Below are positions 26,314-34,769 of a stretch of 64,000 nucleotides of DNA, one piece after another. A model generated the notes under the pieces. It ran no database searches and was not told the origin of the DNA. It saw only the letters and a program-made list of their open reading frames with translations. Numbering within the stretch: position 1 is the first letter of the stretch; the number at the start of each line of letters is the position of its first letter. Both the position numbers and the translations under genes were made by a program. Source of the DNA: Azophilus sp965200465 (GTDB lineage Bacteria > Pseudomonadota > Gammaproteobacteria > Pseudomonadales > Azotimanducaceae); contig OZ241358.1 in assembly GCA_965200465.1 (NCBI GenBank), positions 1,302,001-1,366,000 on the forward strand. The letters run 5' to 3'.

Positions 26314-28131
26314 TTAGGGCCGCCGGGGGGCCAAGTGCGGACGTTGGGCCGCCAACTCCTCGAACGGCGAACCGTGCCGGGCGACGTAGGCGGCCCGATC
26401 CCAGAGGAAAAACCGCTTGTTGCGCGGGGTGAGCGAATCCACGCCCAGCCCGCGCTTGGTGGTGACGACGAACGGGACGGAGTCCAGCGCGCCCTGCGCT
26501 TTGCGGACGGCCAAGTGTCTCGGCTCATTCAAGCGCCTTCCGGCGGTGTGGAAAAACCTCTCCATGAACATGAACCCCTCCTCGCCGTCCACCCTCAGCA
26601 CGAAGGCCTCGCGCAGGCTCTCCAACAACCCAATGGCCTCGCCCTCCTCCGTCAGGTCGCGAATGGCCTGCCAGTCGGAATGCATTTCGGCCTGCAAGCG
26701 GGCCGCGTCGGCGTCCCACCCCGTTCGGCCCATTTGCAGGCCGGAGGCGACGAAGACCAACAGCGCGGCGACCGCCACGCCGGCCACGGGCCGTTCGCCC
26801 CAGAGCTCGCCCACCCGCCGCAGGGCCAACGCGAAGAGCACCAGCGGGATGCCGATGTGGAACAGGTGCTCGAAATCGGTTGTGACGGAAACGCCGTGGC
26901 GCATGGGCAACGCCCAGCAAAAGCCGGCCAGCGCCAAGGACCCCAGCAGGATGCGGTGACGGAAGAACCAGACGCCCGCCAGGCAGAGCGCGGTCCCGAC
27001 GGCGCCCACCACGCCAAGGGCCGGAATGGCCTGCAAATTCGGTGAGAACCTCGGTTGGGTCGGCGGACGGAAGTTTGTCATTGAGGCGCTCAAGGCGTCG
27101 GCGTAGCCGGGCCAGGCGTAGGGAACGAACATCGCACCGACCCCGTGGAGCTGCTGGCTCAGGAAACTCGGCCACCCGGGGAAGTCGCTGCGCCTGTCCT
27201 TGAAAACCGGGTCCTGCCCCGTGCGCCTCAGCATCGACCTGTACGACGGCAATTCGGCCAAGGACGCCGGGCCTCCTATGCGGGCCGACTCCGCGGAGCG
27301 CTCGTTGGCGAACTGCAGGGAGAGCACCGAGAGGCCGAGCAGCAGGGCCACGAAGCCGAGCCGCGCATGGCGGCTGCGGACGCAGGCGACGGCCATGGCC
27401 CTCGCCTGCCGGAAGGGGTGCCCCGGGGCGGCGGCGCGCGCCAGTTCGACGCCGAGGCCCAACGCGATGAACGGCAGCAGCAGCGCGTAAACGTGCCAGC
27501 CCAACAGCAGCGCGGCGCAGGTCTTGGCGAGCAGCGGGCGGAAGCGCCCCTCCTGAACGAAAACGACCATGCCGTGCCAAACCAGCATCACCGCGAACAG
27601 GTCCATCACCCCTTCGTTGGAGACCATGTCCCTGTAGTGCAGGCAGTGGTGGGAGGAGAACGCCAGGCCCGTCGCCGCCAAGGCGGCCCAGGGGCCGCCG
27701 ACCAAGCGGCGCAGGGCGAGGAACGCCAGGACCGCGGCGCCGGCGAACAGCGCCGTCATCAGGGTTCGGGCGGCGAGGATCTTCGCCGACAGGTCGTCGC
27801 CGAAGGGAAGCATGGCCAGCTTCAGCAGCGCGAAGCCGCCGACGGGGAAGCGGTTGTAGAAGCCCAGGGGCAGGGGCTTGCCCGCCTCGTCCGAACGCCA
27901 GGCCGAAAGCTTGAAGAACATGAGGAAGCCGTGCTCGGCGGACAGATGCTCGGCGAGCGTCAGGTTCTTGGCCGAATTCCAGTTGTGCGGGGTGAAGGGC
28001 CGGTAAAGCGCTCCCTGATGGTCGCCGACCGGGAACATGGTCGCCAAGGCCAGCAGCAACAGCAGCAGGGGCAGGCCGCCTCGAATCCGACGAACCGCGG
28101 GCGGCGCAATTGCCAAACCCTCAAACCGCAT
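26314..28131 (-). CDS. Polytopic membrane protein, GT-C glycosyltransferase-like
   Basis: A 605-residue inner-membrane protein with about ten hydrophobic segments (first at residues 18-38) and a large periplasmic-looking C-terminal part. The early loop containing FNRFPVGGF and the later AGLAFSSHHCLHYRDMVSNEG segment are reminiscent of PMT/ArnT-type glycosyltransferases that use polyprenyl-linked sugars, but I see no decisive catalytic motif, so the assignment is tentative. It is monocistronic. The flanking regions on both sides lack genes. Confidence 0.6.
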   Translation of the reverse strand: MRFEGLAIAPPAVRRIRGGLPLLLLLLALATMFPVGDHQGALYRPFTPHNWNSAKNLTLAEHLSAEHGFLMFFKLSAWRSDEAGKPLPLGFYNRFPVGGFALLKLAMLPFGDDLSAKILAARTLMTALFAGAAVLAFLALRRLVGGPWAALAATGLAFSSHHCLHYRDMVSNEGVMDLFAVMLVWHGMVVFVQEGRFRPLLAKTCAALLLGWHVYALLLPFIALGLGVELARAAAPGHPFRQARAMAVACVRSRHARLGFVALLLGLSVLSLQFANERSAESARIGGPASLAELPSYRSMLRRTGQDPVFKDRRSDFPGWPSFLSQQLHGVGAMFVPYAWPGYADALSASMTNFRPPTQPRFSPNLQAIPALGVVGAVGTALCLAGVWFFRHRILLGSLALAGFCWALPMRHGVSVTTDFEHLFHIGIPLVLFALALRRVGELWGERPVAGVAVAALLVFVASGLQMGRTGWDADAARLQAEMHSDWQAIRDLTEEGEAIGLLESLREAFVLRVDGEEGFMFMERFFHTAGRRLNEPRHLAVRKAQGALDSVPFVVTTKRGLGVDSLTPRNKRFFLWDRAAYVARHGSPFEELAAQRPHLAPRRP

Positions 28132-28230
28132 GGGGTTGGGCGACGGGGCGCATTGATTTTTCTCCCTAATCCTCGTTTAAGGAATCGTTTAAGCGCATTG
28201 CAAGGCGCACCGTGCAAATTTTAGCTTATT

Positions 28231-28392
28231 CCGCCCCACGCAAGTCCGAAAGGCTCGGCACCTTGTGCAGCCTTGCCTGACAGCGCCCTAGGGTATCCGC
28301 CCCCGCTCCCTCGCAGAACAGGCTGTCCTTCTGGGCAGTACCGCCTGACGGACAAATGTCCGAAAGGTCGGTGATCCCGCACAGGCCCTAGT
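28231..28392 (-). repeat. Dispersed repeat R2, copy C, joined to a phd-like stub
   Basis: The part 28285-28392 repeats copy A (GTGCGGGATCAC, CCGTCAGGCGG and CCTGTTCTGCG blocks in the same order). It runs in one open frame on the minus strand into 28231-28272, which matches about 33 of 42 bases of the phd antitoxin gene at 32966-33007 and would read HKVPSLSDLRGAE before a stop. There is no start codon. It looks like mobile-element or toxin-antitoxin debris in the 358-bp gap 28132-28489. Confidence 0.5.
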
Positions 28393-28489
28393 GTTGCGTT
28401 AGCGGCTGAGACTTTAGGCAGCTTTGCACTGTGTTAGTGTTCCGTTCAGTGTGGATGGCCGTAGGCGGCAGGGAACGGAGGAAGCATTC

Positions 28490-28591
28490 ATGACGCACCC
28501 ATCTGCGAAGCGTTTCGCGGTTGCCGCGCCGCCGGCCTGGGTTTGGCGCCCGGCGCAGTTCGCCATTTCCGGCGCGGTTCGCCATGGATGA
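28490..28591 (+). CDS. 33-residue upstream ORF overlapping the sucrase/ferredoxin-like gene
   Basis: ATG at 28490 has an excellent GGAGGAAGC ribosome site, and the frame (MTHPSAKRFAVAAPPAW...) ends at TGA 28589-28591, overlapping the next gene's ATG at 28584 by 8 bp. The downstream gene lacks a ribosome site of its own, so this may be a leader ORF that couples its translation. No homology recognised. Confidence 0.4.
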   Translation: MTHPSAKRFAVAAPPAWVWRPAQFAISGAVRHG

Positions 28592-29678
28592 GCGGGTTTA
28601 CTGCTGCCAAGCCAATGCCGATGAGCCGATGCTGGGCACTGCGGATGTGGTCGATGTTTGGCTGCTGGTGGAGTATCGCCAGGCTTGGCGGGCCAAGGCC
28701 TGGACGGAAAACGCACTGGCCGACGGCGCCAAGCGGTGGCTGGCGGATGGCGTTGCCGCCCTTGCGGCCCAAGGCTTGAGGGTGCGTCCGCAAATGATCA
28801 GGCAGCCGGAGGGGGCGAGGGCGGGCTTTCGCCTGTTGGTGCATCAGGAGGGCAAGCTGCGCGGCTTTTATTCCCGGTGCGCCAATTATGAGGACTTGGC
28901 GGCGACGCCTCTGGACGCCTTGGTGGCCGGCGATGGCGGTGAACGCCTGCGGGCGCCCCACTATTTCGTGTGCGTGAACGGCCAGCGGGACCGCTGCTGC
29001 GCCCGCTTCGGCCTGCCGCTTTACCGCCGTTTGCGCGCCCTAGTGGGCGAACGCGCTTGGCAGATCACCCACTTGGGCGGCCACAGATTCGCGCCCAATG
29101 TACTGGTGCTGCCACAAGGCGTCCTCTACGGACGGGTGCATCCAGGCAAGCTAGACAGCGGGGAGGAGAGCCTTCAGCCGGGGAGCGCGAGGGGGAACCC
29201 CTCGCATGAAAGGATTCAGCCGGGGAGCGCGAGGGGCAGCCCCTCGCATGAAAGGGTTCAGCCGGGGAGCGCAAGGGGGAACCCCTCCCATGAAGGGACA
29301 GAGCCGGGGAGCGCGAGAGGCAATCCCCCGCACGAAGGGACAGAGCCGGGGAGCGCGAAGGGCAACCCCTCGCACGAAGACGCGACGGCGGATTTTGTCG
29401 CGGCGGTGGAGTCAGGCAAGGTGCCCTTGGCCCATCTGCGTGGCAGGTGCTGCTATCCACAGGCTGCGCAAGCTGCGGAGGGCTTCGCCGGCGTTGATGG
29501 GCTGAACCTTGTGGGGGTGGAGGACGACGAGACTGGGGCAATGGTGACCTTTGCTCGCAACGGCCTGCCGCTGCGCATCGGAACGGCCCGCGCACCGCAG
29601 CCGATGCGGATTTTGGCCAGCTGCGGCGACCGGCAAACGAAGGAAGTTCACCCATATATCCCGAAATGGGCCGAATGA
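28584..29678 (+). CDS. Sucrase/ferredoxin-like (thioredoxin-fold [2Fe-2S]) protein with internal repeats
   Basis: A 364-residue Suc_Fer-like protein. The N-terminal half has VDVWLLVEYRQAW, the cysteine motif FVCVNGQRDRCCARFG and the WQITHLGGHRFAPNVLVLPQGVLYGR signature. Family members then run directly into a C-terminal FVAAVESGKVPLAHLRGRCCY domain. Here five tandem copies of a 14-residue unit (first QPGSARGNPSHERI) are inserted between the halves at residues about 198-267. The cysteines suggest an iron-sulfur or redox role; function is not established. Its start has no ribosome site except through the overlapping upstream ORF. Confidence 0.8.
   Translation: MDERVYCCQANADEPMLGTADVVDVWLLVEYRQAWRAKAWTENALADGAKRWLADGVAALAAQGLRVRPQMIRQPEGARAGFRLLVHQEGKLRGFYSRCANYEDLAATPLDALVAGDGGERLRAPHYFVCVNGQRDRCCARFGLPLYRRLRALVGERAWQITHLGGHRFAPNVLVLPQGVLYGRVHPGKLDSGEESLQPGSARGNPSHERIQPGSARGSPSHERVQPGSARGNPSHEGTEPGSARGNPPHEGTEPGSAKGNPSHEDATADFVAAVESGKVPLAHLRGRCCYPQAAQAAEGFAGVDGLNLVGVEDDETGAMVTFARNGLPLRIGTARAPQPMRILASCGDRQTKEVHPYIPKWAE
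29175..29384 (+). repeat. Five in-frame 42-bp tandem repeats
   Basis: Units begin at 29175, 29217, 29259, 29301 and 29343. Each encodes 14 residues of the form (Q/E)PGSA(R/K)G(N/S)P(S/P)HE plus two variable residues. Most units hold a small palindrome GAGGGG-NNN-CCCCTC. The reading frame is kept and substitutions between units are mostly at variable positions, so the array is still being read as protein. Confidence 0.9.
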
Positions 29679-29945
29679 TCGCGTCTTGTGCCCCAGCTCA
29701 CTGAATGTCAACCCATATCAGCGATATCGGCGATATCGGCGTTGATCAAGCACGTTCCCCGTTGTCTTGGATGGCTTGCGAAGGGACGCCCATGCCATTG
29801 GGCCAAGGCGGCGTGAAAGGAGTTGACCAGCCCGCCCCAAGGGCTATGGTCAAGCATGGCGGAGGGCAAAACCAACAGCAGGAGTGGACTTTCTTTCGGC
29901 CCTCAACCTGTGACAGGAATCGGACCCACCCCAGAGGACATTGCA

Positions 29946-30704
29946 ATGAGTTGCTTCATTTATTATGGACACTTCTACCGGTTAGCCATTGATAATACTA
30001 CATATTGTTGCCGATCCACATTGGAGATCGTTCGCTCGCACAACCAAGCTCTCGCTAGGGAGGCAGCCCAAAACCCGGGGGGACTGCTCGACCGACAGCC
30101 CGATGCTGTGTTCGTCATGTTGAATCCGGGCGGCTCTCGTCCATGTGATGGACGGGAACCCATCAATTGCATCAATCCGCGCCAGATCGATAACCATGCT
30201 AGGGCCAACTTAGTTCTCACCTGCCCAGATGATACTCAACAAGCAGTGGAAACGGTGATGACGGGTAAACAATTTGATCACGTCAGGGTTCTCAACTTGT
30301 TTGATATACGAGAGCGATATAGTGCGGAGTTGGTAAGGAGAATAAAAGCCAGTTTTGGTCTTAGGAGTGGTCAACGCCTACCTAATCCACCAGAGATAAT
30401 GCCGTATTCAATTTTCTCATGCGCAAGGCGATGTGAATTCAGAGAACGCTTGAATGCGACAAGTCGCATAGTTGTCGCGGCGTGGGGGACAGGACAGGCG
30501 CGACAATTCTTTGGTCCGTGTTGTGAAATATTGGAGGGCATCGGCCTAAATTTGCAGATTTATGGTTGGCGGTCCGAAGGACGGCCTATCGAAGATCGGA
30601 GATTCCACCACCCGTCACGGAGACGGAGGCAATGGTCGAGACACATCATAGACAATTGGCCTAGCGAACAGGATGCACCGTGCCAAGGCCAAGGTGCGGG
30701 CTGA
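29946..30704 (+). CDS. DUF1643 domain protein
   Basis: A 252-residue protein with the DUF1643 signature VFVMLNPGGSRP near residue 55, followed by VRVLNLFDIRERYSAEL and RIVVAAWGTG strands. The function of the family is unknown; it is frequent on plasmids, phages and islands. AGAGGA precedes ATG 29946. The gene is visibly AT-richer than its neighbours and uses different codons, indicating recent transfer. The 267 bases upstream (29679-29945) hold only a short 9-bp tandem motif, GATATCGGC, at about 29715-29740. Confidence 0.72.
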   Translation: MSCFIYYGHFYRLAIDNTTYCCRSTLEIVRSHNQALAREAAQNPGGLLDRQPDAVFVMLNPGGSRPCDGREPINCINPRQIDNHARANLVLTCPDDTQQAVETVMTGKQFDHVRVLNLFDIRERYSAELVRRIKASFGLRSGQRLPNPPEIMPYSIFSCARRCEFRERLNATSRIVVAAWGTGQARQFFGPCCEILEGIGLNLQIYGWRSEGRPIEDRRFHHPSRRRRQWSRHIIDNWPSEQDAPCQGQGAG

Positions 30705-30913
30705 CCATGAACAGCGGAGCTGTGGTGGACACCCTGCTGGGTTTTCCGACAAAAATTATCTGGATACGTTGAGGCAATTGCTCCACATAAGGACGTCGAG
30801 CAGATTTTAAGGGAGAGGCCGACCTCCATTTTGCCCCATCCTTTATGATCCGCAGTTGGGCACCTTGTCCTGATCTGTACCATGGACAGTGGGGCGTGTT
30901 TCATTGGTCAGCG

Positions 30914-32572
30914 CTACAGCGTCCATACAGTCACCTTGCGGCCATCGTGCAGGCGCTCGCTTCGGGTCTCTTCGCCTCCGCGCCGGCGCTCGCTTGCGCC
31001 CGCCTCCCCGTCGTCATGCTGACGTTCTTTGCTGCGCCTTCGCCCCTCGCTGCGCCGGTCCATCACCACCAGATGCCCTTCCTCCGCCCCGCACTGCGCC
31101 ATGTACTCCAACGTCTGTTTCACTCCCTCCTCCACCATCCACGCGAGGTTCTTGCGGTCCGAGTCGCGCAGCACCTTGCACTCCACCACGAACCGCTCCC
31201 ACAAGTCCGATGGCTGCCCCGCCTCCCGCGGCCACAGCACCAGCAGGTCCGTCCGACCCCGCCCCAATCCGTACTCCCGCTCGATGCGGCCGCCCCCGTT
31301 CACCACCCGTTGCAGGTACGCCTGCAGGATGAGCTGCGGAGCGGCCTCCCGGTACGCCCCCAGATGGGCGAGCCAGTGCTCCGCATGCTCCCCGAAGAAG
31401 GTGCGGAACGCACTCAGCAGCTTCGTCATGTTCAAACCGCCGCCATCACCCACATACCATCTCGTTTGGATGTCCAAGCTGTCCTGCAATACATAGCCCA
31501 GCTCCCGCGGCACCACCTCCCGGTAGATCGGATTCGCGATGCGAGGCGGCGAGTCCGGTGCCAGCAGCCCCAGATCGCGCACATACTCCAGGTCGCGGGC
31601 ATGGTGCTGGACCTTCCCGCCGCTCAGGATGGGCTCGACGACCTGCCGCACCCGCGCCTCCTCCAGCTTGTGCGCCAACTGGTCCAGATGCGTGCGCCGC
31701 GAGAGGATGAGTTCCTCCCGCGCCGCGTGGATGTCGTCCACTTCAATGGAGCGCGAGCGGTCCCGTCCCGCCTTGTTGTCGAAGCACGCCCCCGCGCACA
31801 GCGCGTTCACCAGCCACGGCTGGCCTTGGGTCTGCGTCCACACCGTCTTCACCGCCGCTGGAGAGAAACATTGACCCGTCTCCTTCGTGTGCTGCGCCAT
31901 CAGCGCCCGCGTCTCCGCTTCGGTGAAATCGCCCATGCGCAACGACTTCGCTGCGACGTTGAAGGGGCTGCCGCCGGCGATGACCTCGCCGGCACTGGAC
32001 CGGATGCGGTAGTCGCGGATGTCGTGCACCCCGCATAGCACCACGCTCTGCGGGAAGCTCTCGGGGCGCTGCTCGTAGCCGGCGCGAAGCTGCCGCAGCA
32101 CCGAGAGGAGCGTGTCGCCAACCAGCGAGTCGATCTCGTTCACCAGCAGCACCAACGGCACTGGGTTCGCCACGCACCACTCGATCAGCAAGTCTTTTAG
32201 CGCGTCGTCGGGACCGGAGTGTTGAAAGATGTCAAGCCAGACCCGGCGCGGGAAGTCGTCGCCCAAGAGCCGGGCGCTGGCGGCCAAGCTGCTTAGAATG
32301 GAACGCATGCCCCGCGCCGTGTCGTCACGCGCCACTTGGCCGACTTCGACGTTCACGTTCACGCAACGGAAGTTGCCCGCTTCGCCGCTGTTCAGGAGGT
32401 TGCGCAGTGCGATCAGGGCGGAGGTCTTGCCGGTCTGGCGCGGCGCGTGCAGCACGAAGTAGCGCTTGGCCCGAATCAGGTCGAGGAGTTCATTGATGTC
32501 CACGCGGCCCAGCGGCGTGATGGTGTAATGGTCGTCCGGGCGCACCGGCCCTTCGGTGTTGAAGAAGCGCAT
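30914..32572 (-). CDS. AAA ATPase fused to a PD-(D/E)XK nuclease-like domain
   Basis: A 552-residue two-domain protein. The N-terminal AAA domain has Walker A APRQTGKTS (about residues 41-49), Walker B LVLLVNEIDSLVG and a winged-helix-like middle. The C-terminal third contains ERE-YGLGRGRTDLLVLWP then RFVVECKVLRD, a D...ExK arrangement expected of a restriction-endonuclease fold, followed by GVKQTLEYMAQCGAEEGHLVVMDRR. The build resembles AAA-ATPase_like/DUF1703 proteins. The last 35 residues are charged and low complexity. ATG 32572 starts the homology (MRFFNTEGPVRPDDHY). Role unknown; a defence or mobile-element function is possible. Confidence 0.72.
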   Translation of the reverse strand: MRFFNTEGPVRPDDHYTITPLGRVDINELLDLIRAKRYFVLHAPRQTGKTSALIALRNLLNSGEAGNFRCVNVNVEVGQVARDDTARGMRSILSSLAASARLLGDDFPRRVWLDIFQHSGPDDALKDLLIEWCVANPVPLVLLVNEIDSLVGDTLLSVLRQLRAGYEQRPESFPQSVVLCGVHDIRDYRIRSSAGEVIAGGSPFNVAAKSLRMGDFTEAETRALMAQHTKETGQCFSPAAVKTVWTQTQGQPWLVNALCAGACFDNKAGRDRSRSIEVDDIHAAREELILSRRTHLDQLAHKLEEARVRQVVEPILSGGKVQHHARDLEYVRDLGLLAPDSPPRIANPIYREVVPRELGYVLQDSLDIQTRWYVGDGGGLNMTKLLSAFRTFFGEHAEHWLAHLGAYREAAPQLILQAYLQRVVNGGGRIEREYGLGRGRTDLLVLWPREAGQPSDLWERFVVECKVLRDSDRKNLAWMVEEGVKQTLEYMAQCGAEEGHLVVMDRRSEGRRRSKERQHDDGEAGASERRRGGEETRSERLHDGRKVTVWTL

Positions 32573-32610
32573 GGGCCGATTATGGCACCTGTCGCCACGA
32601 GTGTCCCGGT

Positions 32611-32634
32611 TACTGTACGGGACCACTTGCCTGC
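32611..32634 (+). repeat. Dispersed repeat R2, copy B (short)
   Basis: ACTGTACGGGACCACTTGCC matches the first 20 bases of copy A at 17 positions. It lies 39 bp upstream of the AAA-nuclease start. Confidence 0.5.
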
Positions 32635-32664
32635 TATTTGTTGCTAACACCCGCACAAACGTCG

Positions 32665-32913
32665 CTAGGCGTAGGTCCGCAGGCGCTCCGGCAAGTCGTC
32701 AAGAGCGGAATAGTCGCGGTCACTGCTCACCAAGGCGATGCTGGATGTTTCCAACGCGGTGGCGACCTGAACGGCATCGGGCAGGCGCAGCTTCGAGGCA
32801 CCGCGTATCCGTGCGGCGCGATGGGCAATCGAAGCGGCCAGGTCAACGAGGCACCGTGTAGGAGGCGCAGTCAACGCACTGCGGTAGCGTTGCGCCGGGG
32901 CTTCATCGCCCAC
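32665..32913 (-). pseudogene. PIN-domain (VapC-type) toxin, N-terminus deleted
   Basis: Only the C-terminal half of a PIN ribonuclease remains: ASKLRLPDAVQVATALETSSIALVSSDRDYSALDDL carries the second acidic residue (LPDA) and the SSDRD cluster. The first half, including the D(T/S)S motif with the first catalytic aspartate, is absent. The gene follows a phd-type antitoxin gene and overlaps its end. The toxin should be inactive. Confidence 0.65.
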
Positions 32914-33152
32914 TCGTCCCTCAGCTTGCTCACGAATTGCCCTGCATTGCCGAAGCAGCCCTTTGCCGACCCGCGCAGGTCCGAAAGGTTTGGCGCTTTG
33001 CGCAGCGCCTGGGATACGGGAACGACCGCGGCGCAGGGTTCGCCGCGTTTCGTCACAATGGTTACGGTGCCTTCGTTGTCTGCCGACCGAAGAATTTCCG
33101 GCAGCCTCGTTCTGGCCTCCTTGACGCCAGCCGTTTGGACTTTGCCTTGCAT
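32871..33152 (-). CDS. Phd/YefM-type antitoxin
   Basis: A 93-residue antitoxin. MQGKVQTAGVKEARTRLPEILRSADNEGTVTIVTKRGEPCAAVVPV is the full DNA-binding Phd/YefM fold. The C-terminal toxin-binding tail (NLSDLRGSAKGCFGNAGQFVSKLRDEWA) is also present. ATG 33152 is used; upstream codons lack homology. The partner PIN gene downstream is truncated. The antitoxin end appears extended (MKPRRNATAVR) by the deletion that removed the toxin start. Confidence 0.8.
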   Translation of the reverse strand: MQGKVQTAGVKEARTRLPEILRSADNEGTVTIVTKRGEPCAAVVPVSQALRKAPNLSDLRGSAKGCFGNAGQFVSKLRDEWAMKPRRNATAVR

Positions 33153-33330
33153 TGCCGTGGCCCCAAAACCGTACAGTCCGTACAACCTAACGCAAGCTGC
33201 AATCCCCCGCAACCCCCGCTTGAACCCGTCTCTGGCTCACCCTAACCCTGCTCGCCTGCTGCTTCGTTGAAGCATCGGCCTCCTTGGGCCGCAAGGTCGA
33301 GTGAGAATGCGGCTTGCAGGCTTGTCCATC

Positions 33331-33382
33331 CGGCGGTTAACGGTTCGTAAACCGCCGCGTGGCGCTCATGAGCGGGTAGAAT
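33331..33382 (+). promoter_or_regulatory. Palindromes and -10 element upstream of livH
   Basis: Two perfect palindromes lie just before the operon: CGGCGGTT/AACCGCCG with an 11-bp spacer (33331-33357) and CGCTCATGAGCG (33363-33374). TAGAAT at 33377-33382 is a plausible -10 element, though no good -35 was seen, which fits an activator- or repressor-controlled promoter. Confidence 0.45.
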
Positions 33383-33408
33383 CCGCGCATCCTGTGTGGA
33401 ACTGCTTT

Positions 33409-34275
33409 GTGGAGATCGTTCAGCTTCTTGTCAGCGGCCTGTCCCAGGGCTGCGTGTATGGGTTGATCGCCCTTGGCTTCGTGCTGATCTACAAGGCCAC
33501 GGAGATGGTCAACTTCGCCCAGGGCGACATCATGATGATCGGCGCCTTCATCGCCTTCACCTTCGTCAACGTGCTGGACTGGCCCTTCGCTTGGGGCCTG
33601 CTCGCCACCCTTGGCGTGATGGCCTTGTTGGGGGCCTTGCTCGAACGGCTGCTGCTGCGCCCCATGCTCGGGGAGCCGCACTTCGCGGTGCTGATGCTGA
33701 CCATCGGCTTGGGCTTCATCCTGCGCACCGTCGCCGGGGCGCACTGGGGCAACGAGCCGCGCACTCTGGACGTGCCCTACGCCGGGGTGGTTTGGCGCTT
33801 GGGGGACGTCACCATCGGCGGCGATGACGTGGCGGTGGTGGGCGGCACCTTGGCGCTGTGCGGCCTGCTCTACCTGTTCTTCCGCTTCAGCCGGCTGGGG
33901 GTGGCCATGCAGGCCGCATCGCAGAATCAGTTGGCGGCCTTCTACGTTGGCATCCCGGTGAAGCGGGTGTTCGGCTTGGTGTGGGCGCTCTCGGCGGTGC
34001 TGGCGGCCTGCGCCGGGGTGCTGGCGCCGGGCGCGGTCATCGACCCGAACATCGGCTTCATCGGCATCAAGGCGTTCGCCGCCGCCATCGTCGGCGGCCT
34101 CGGCAGCCTGCCGGGGGCCTTGCTCGGCGGCCTGCTGGTGGGCCTGTGCGAGCAGTTCGCCGGCCGCTACCTGTGGCCGGGCTTCTCCGAAGTGACCGCC
34201 TACGTCCTGCTGCTGGCCATGCTGATGGTCCGCCCGGAGGGTCTGTTCGCCACCATGCAGCAGAAGAAGGTGTAG
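33409..34275 (+). CDS. livH: Branched-chain-type ABC transporter permease LivH
   Basis: A 288-residue inner-membrane permease with eight or nine helices. EIVQLLVSGLSQGCVYGLIALGFVLIYKATEMVNFAQGDIMMIGAF is the standard LivH start, and the coupling segment contains AFAAAIVGGLGSLPGALLGGLLVG. The start is GTG 33409, since the family N-terminus begins there. A strong hairpin (CTGCC-TCG-GGCAG type, 34279-34301) follows the stop without a T-run. LivM, normally next, is 5.6 kb away behind unrelated genes. Confidence 0.92.
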   Translation: MEIVQLLVSGLSQGCVYGLIALGFVLIYKATEMVNFAQGDIMMIGAFIAFTFVNVLDWPFAWGLLATLGVMALLGALLERLLLRPMLGEPHFAVLMLTIGLGFILRTVAGAHWGNEPRTLDVPYAGVVWRLGDVTIGGDDVAVVGGTLALCGLLYLFFRFSRLGVAMQAASQNQLAAFYVGIPVKRVFGLVWALSAVLAACAGVLAPGAVIDPNIGFIGIKAFAAAIVGGLGSLPGALLGGLLVGLCEQFAGRYLWPGFSEVTAYVLLLAMLMVRPEGLFATMQQKKV

Positions 34276-34331
34276 CGGCTGCGCCCTGCCTCGGCAGGCG
34301 CATGGAGCTACGGTTTGCTTGAGGGAAACTC

Positions 34332-34769
34332 CTAGGCAAGCGCGGTGCGTTGCGGCAGTGGGGCCAGCAGGGTCTGCGGTCCGGGAGGATGGAGGCCGGG
34401 GTGCAGGGCATGGGCGAGCATTTCCAGGCTATCGACCAGAAGCGGGCCGGAACGGCTGAAGTAGGCGTTGCCGTCGGCAACGTAAACCCGGCCGGTTTGC
34501 GTGGCCGGCAGGGCTTGCCAGCTTGGCTCATCCCGTAGCAGGGCCAGGTCCTGCAGGCTGCGCCGCACGTCGAAGCCGCACAGGGCGATCAGGATGACTT
34601 CCGCGCGGCTGTCGGCGAGTTGCCGCCACCGGATGCTGGTGGACGGCGCGAAGGGATTGCCGAGGCAATCCAAGCCGCCGGCGAACTCCACCAATTGCGG
34701 CGTCCAATGGCCGGCGTTGAAAAGCGGGTGCAGCCATTCCAGGACGGCGACCCTTGGCCGCTGCGCCGA
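34332..34769 (-). pseudogene. BtuF-like ABC substrate-binding protein, C-terminal fragment
   Basis: Only the last 145 or so codons remain: RVAVLEWLHPLFNAGHW, LVEFAGGLDCLGNPF, VILIALCGFDVRRS, GRVYVADGNAYFSRSGPLLVDSLEMLAHALHP, all typical of the C-terminal lobe of cobalamin/iron-complex binding proteins. An in-frame TGA precedes the fragment and the N-terminal lobe is missing. The first ATG (34694) is internal. It is a stub inside the block that splits the liv operon. Confidence 0.7.

Noticed and set aside
29175..29384. CRISPR-like array
   Set aside because: The 42-bp units are directly adjoining with no spacers and are read in frame within a protein gene.
34279..34301. Rho-independent terminator after livH
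   Set aside because: Strong GC hairpin but no T-tract; it may still attenuate or stabilise the transcript end.
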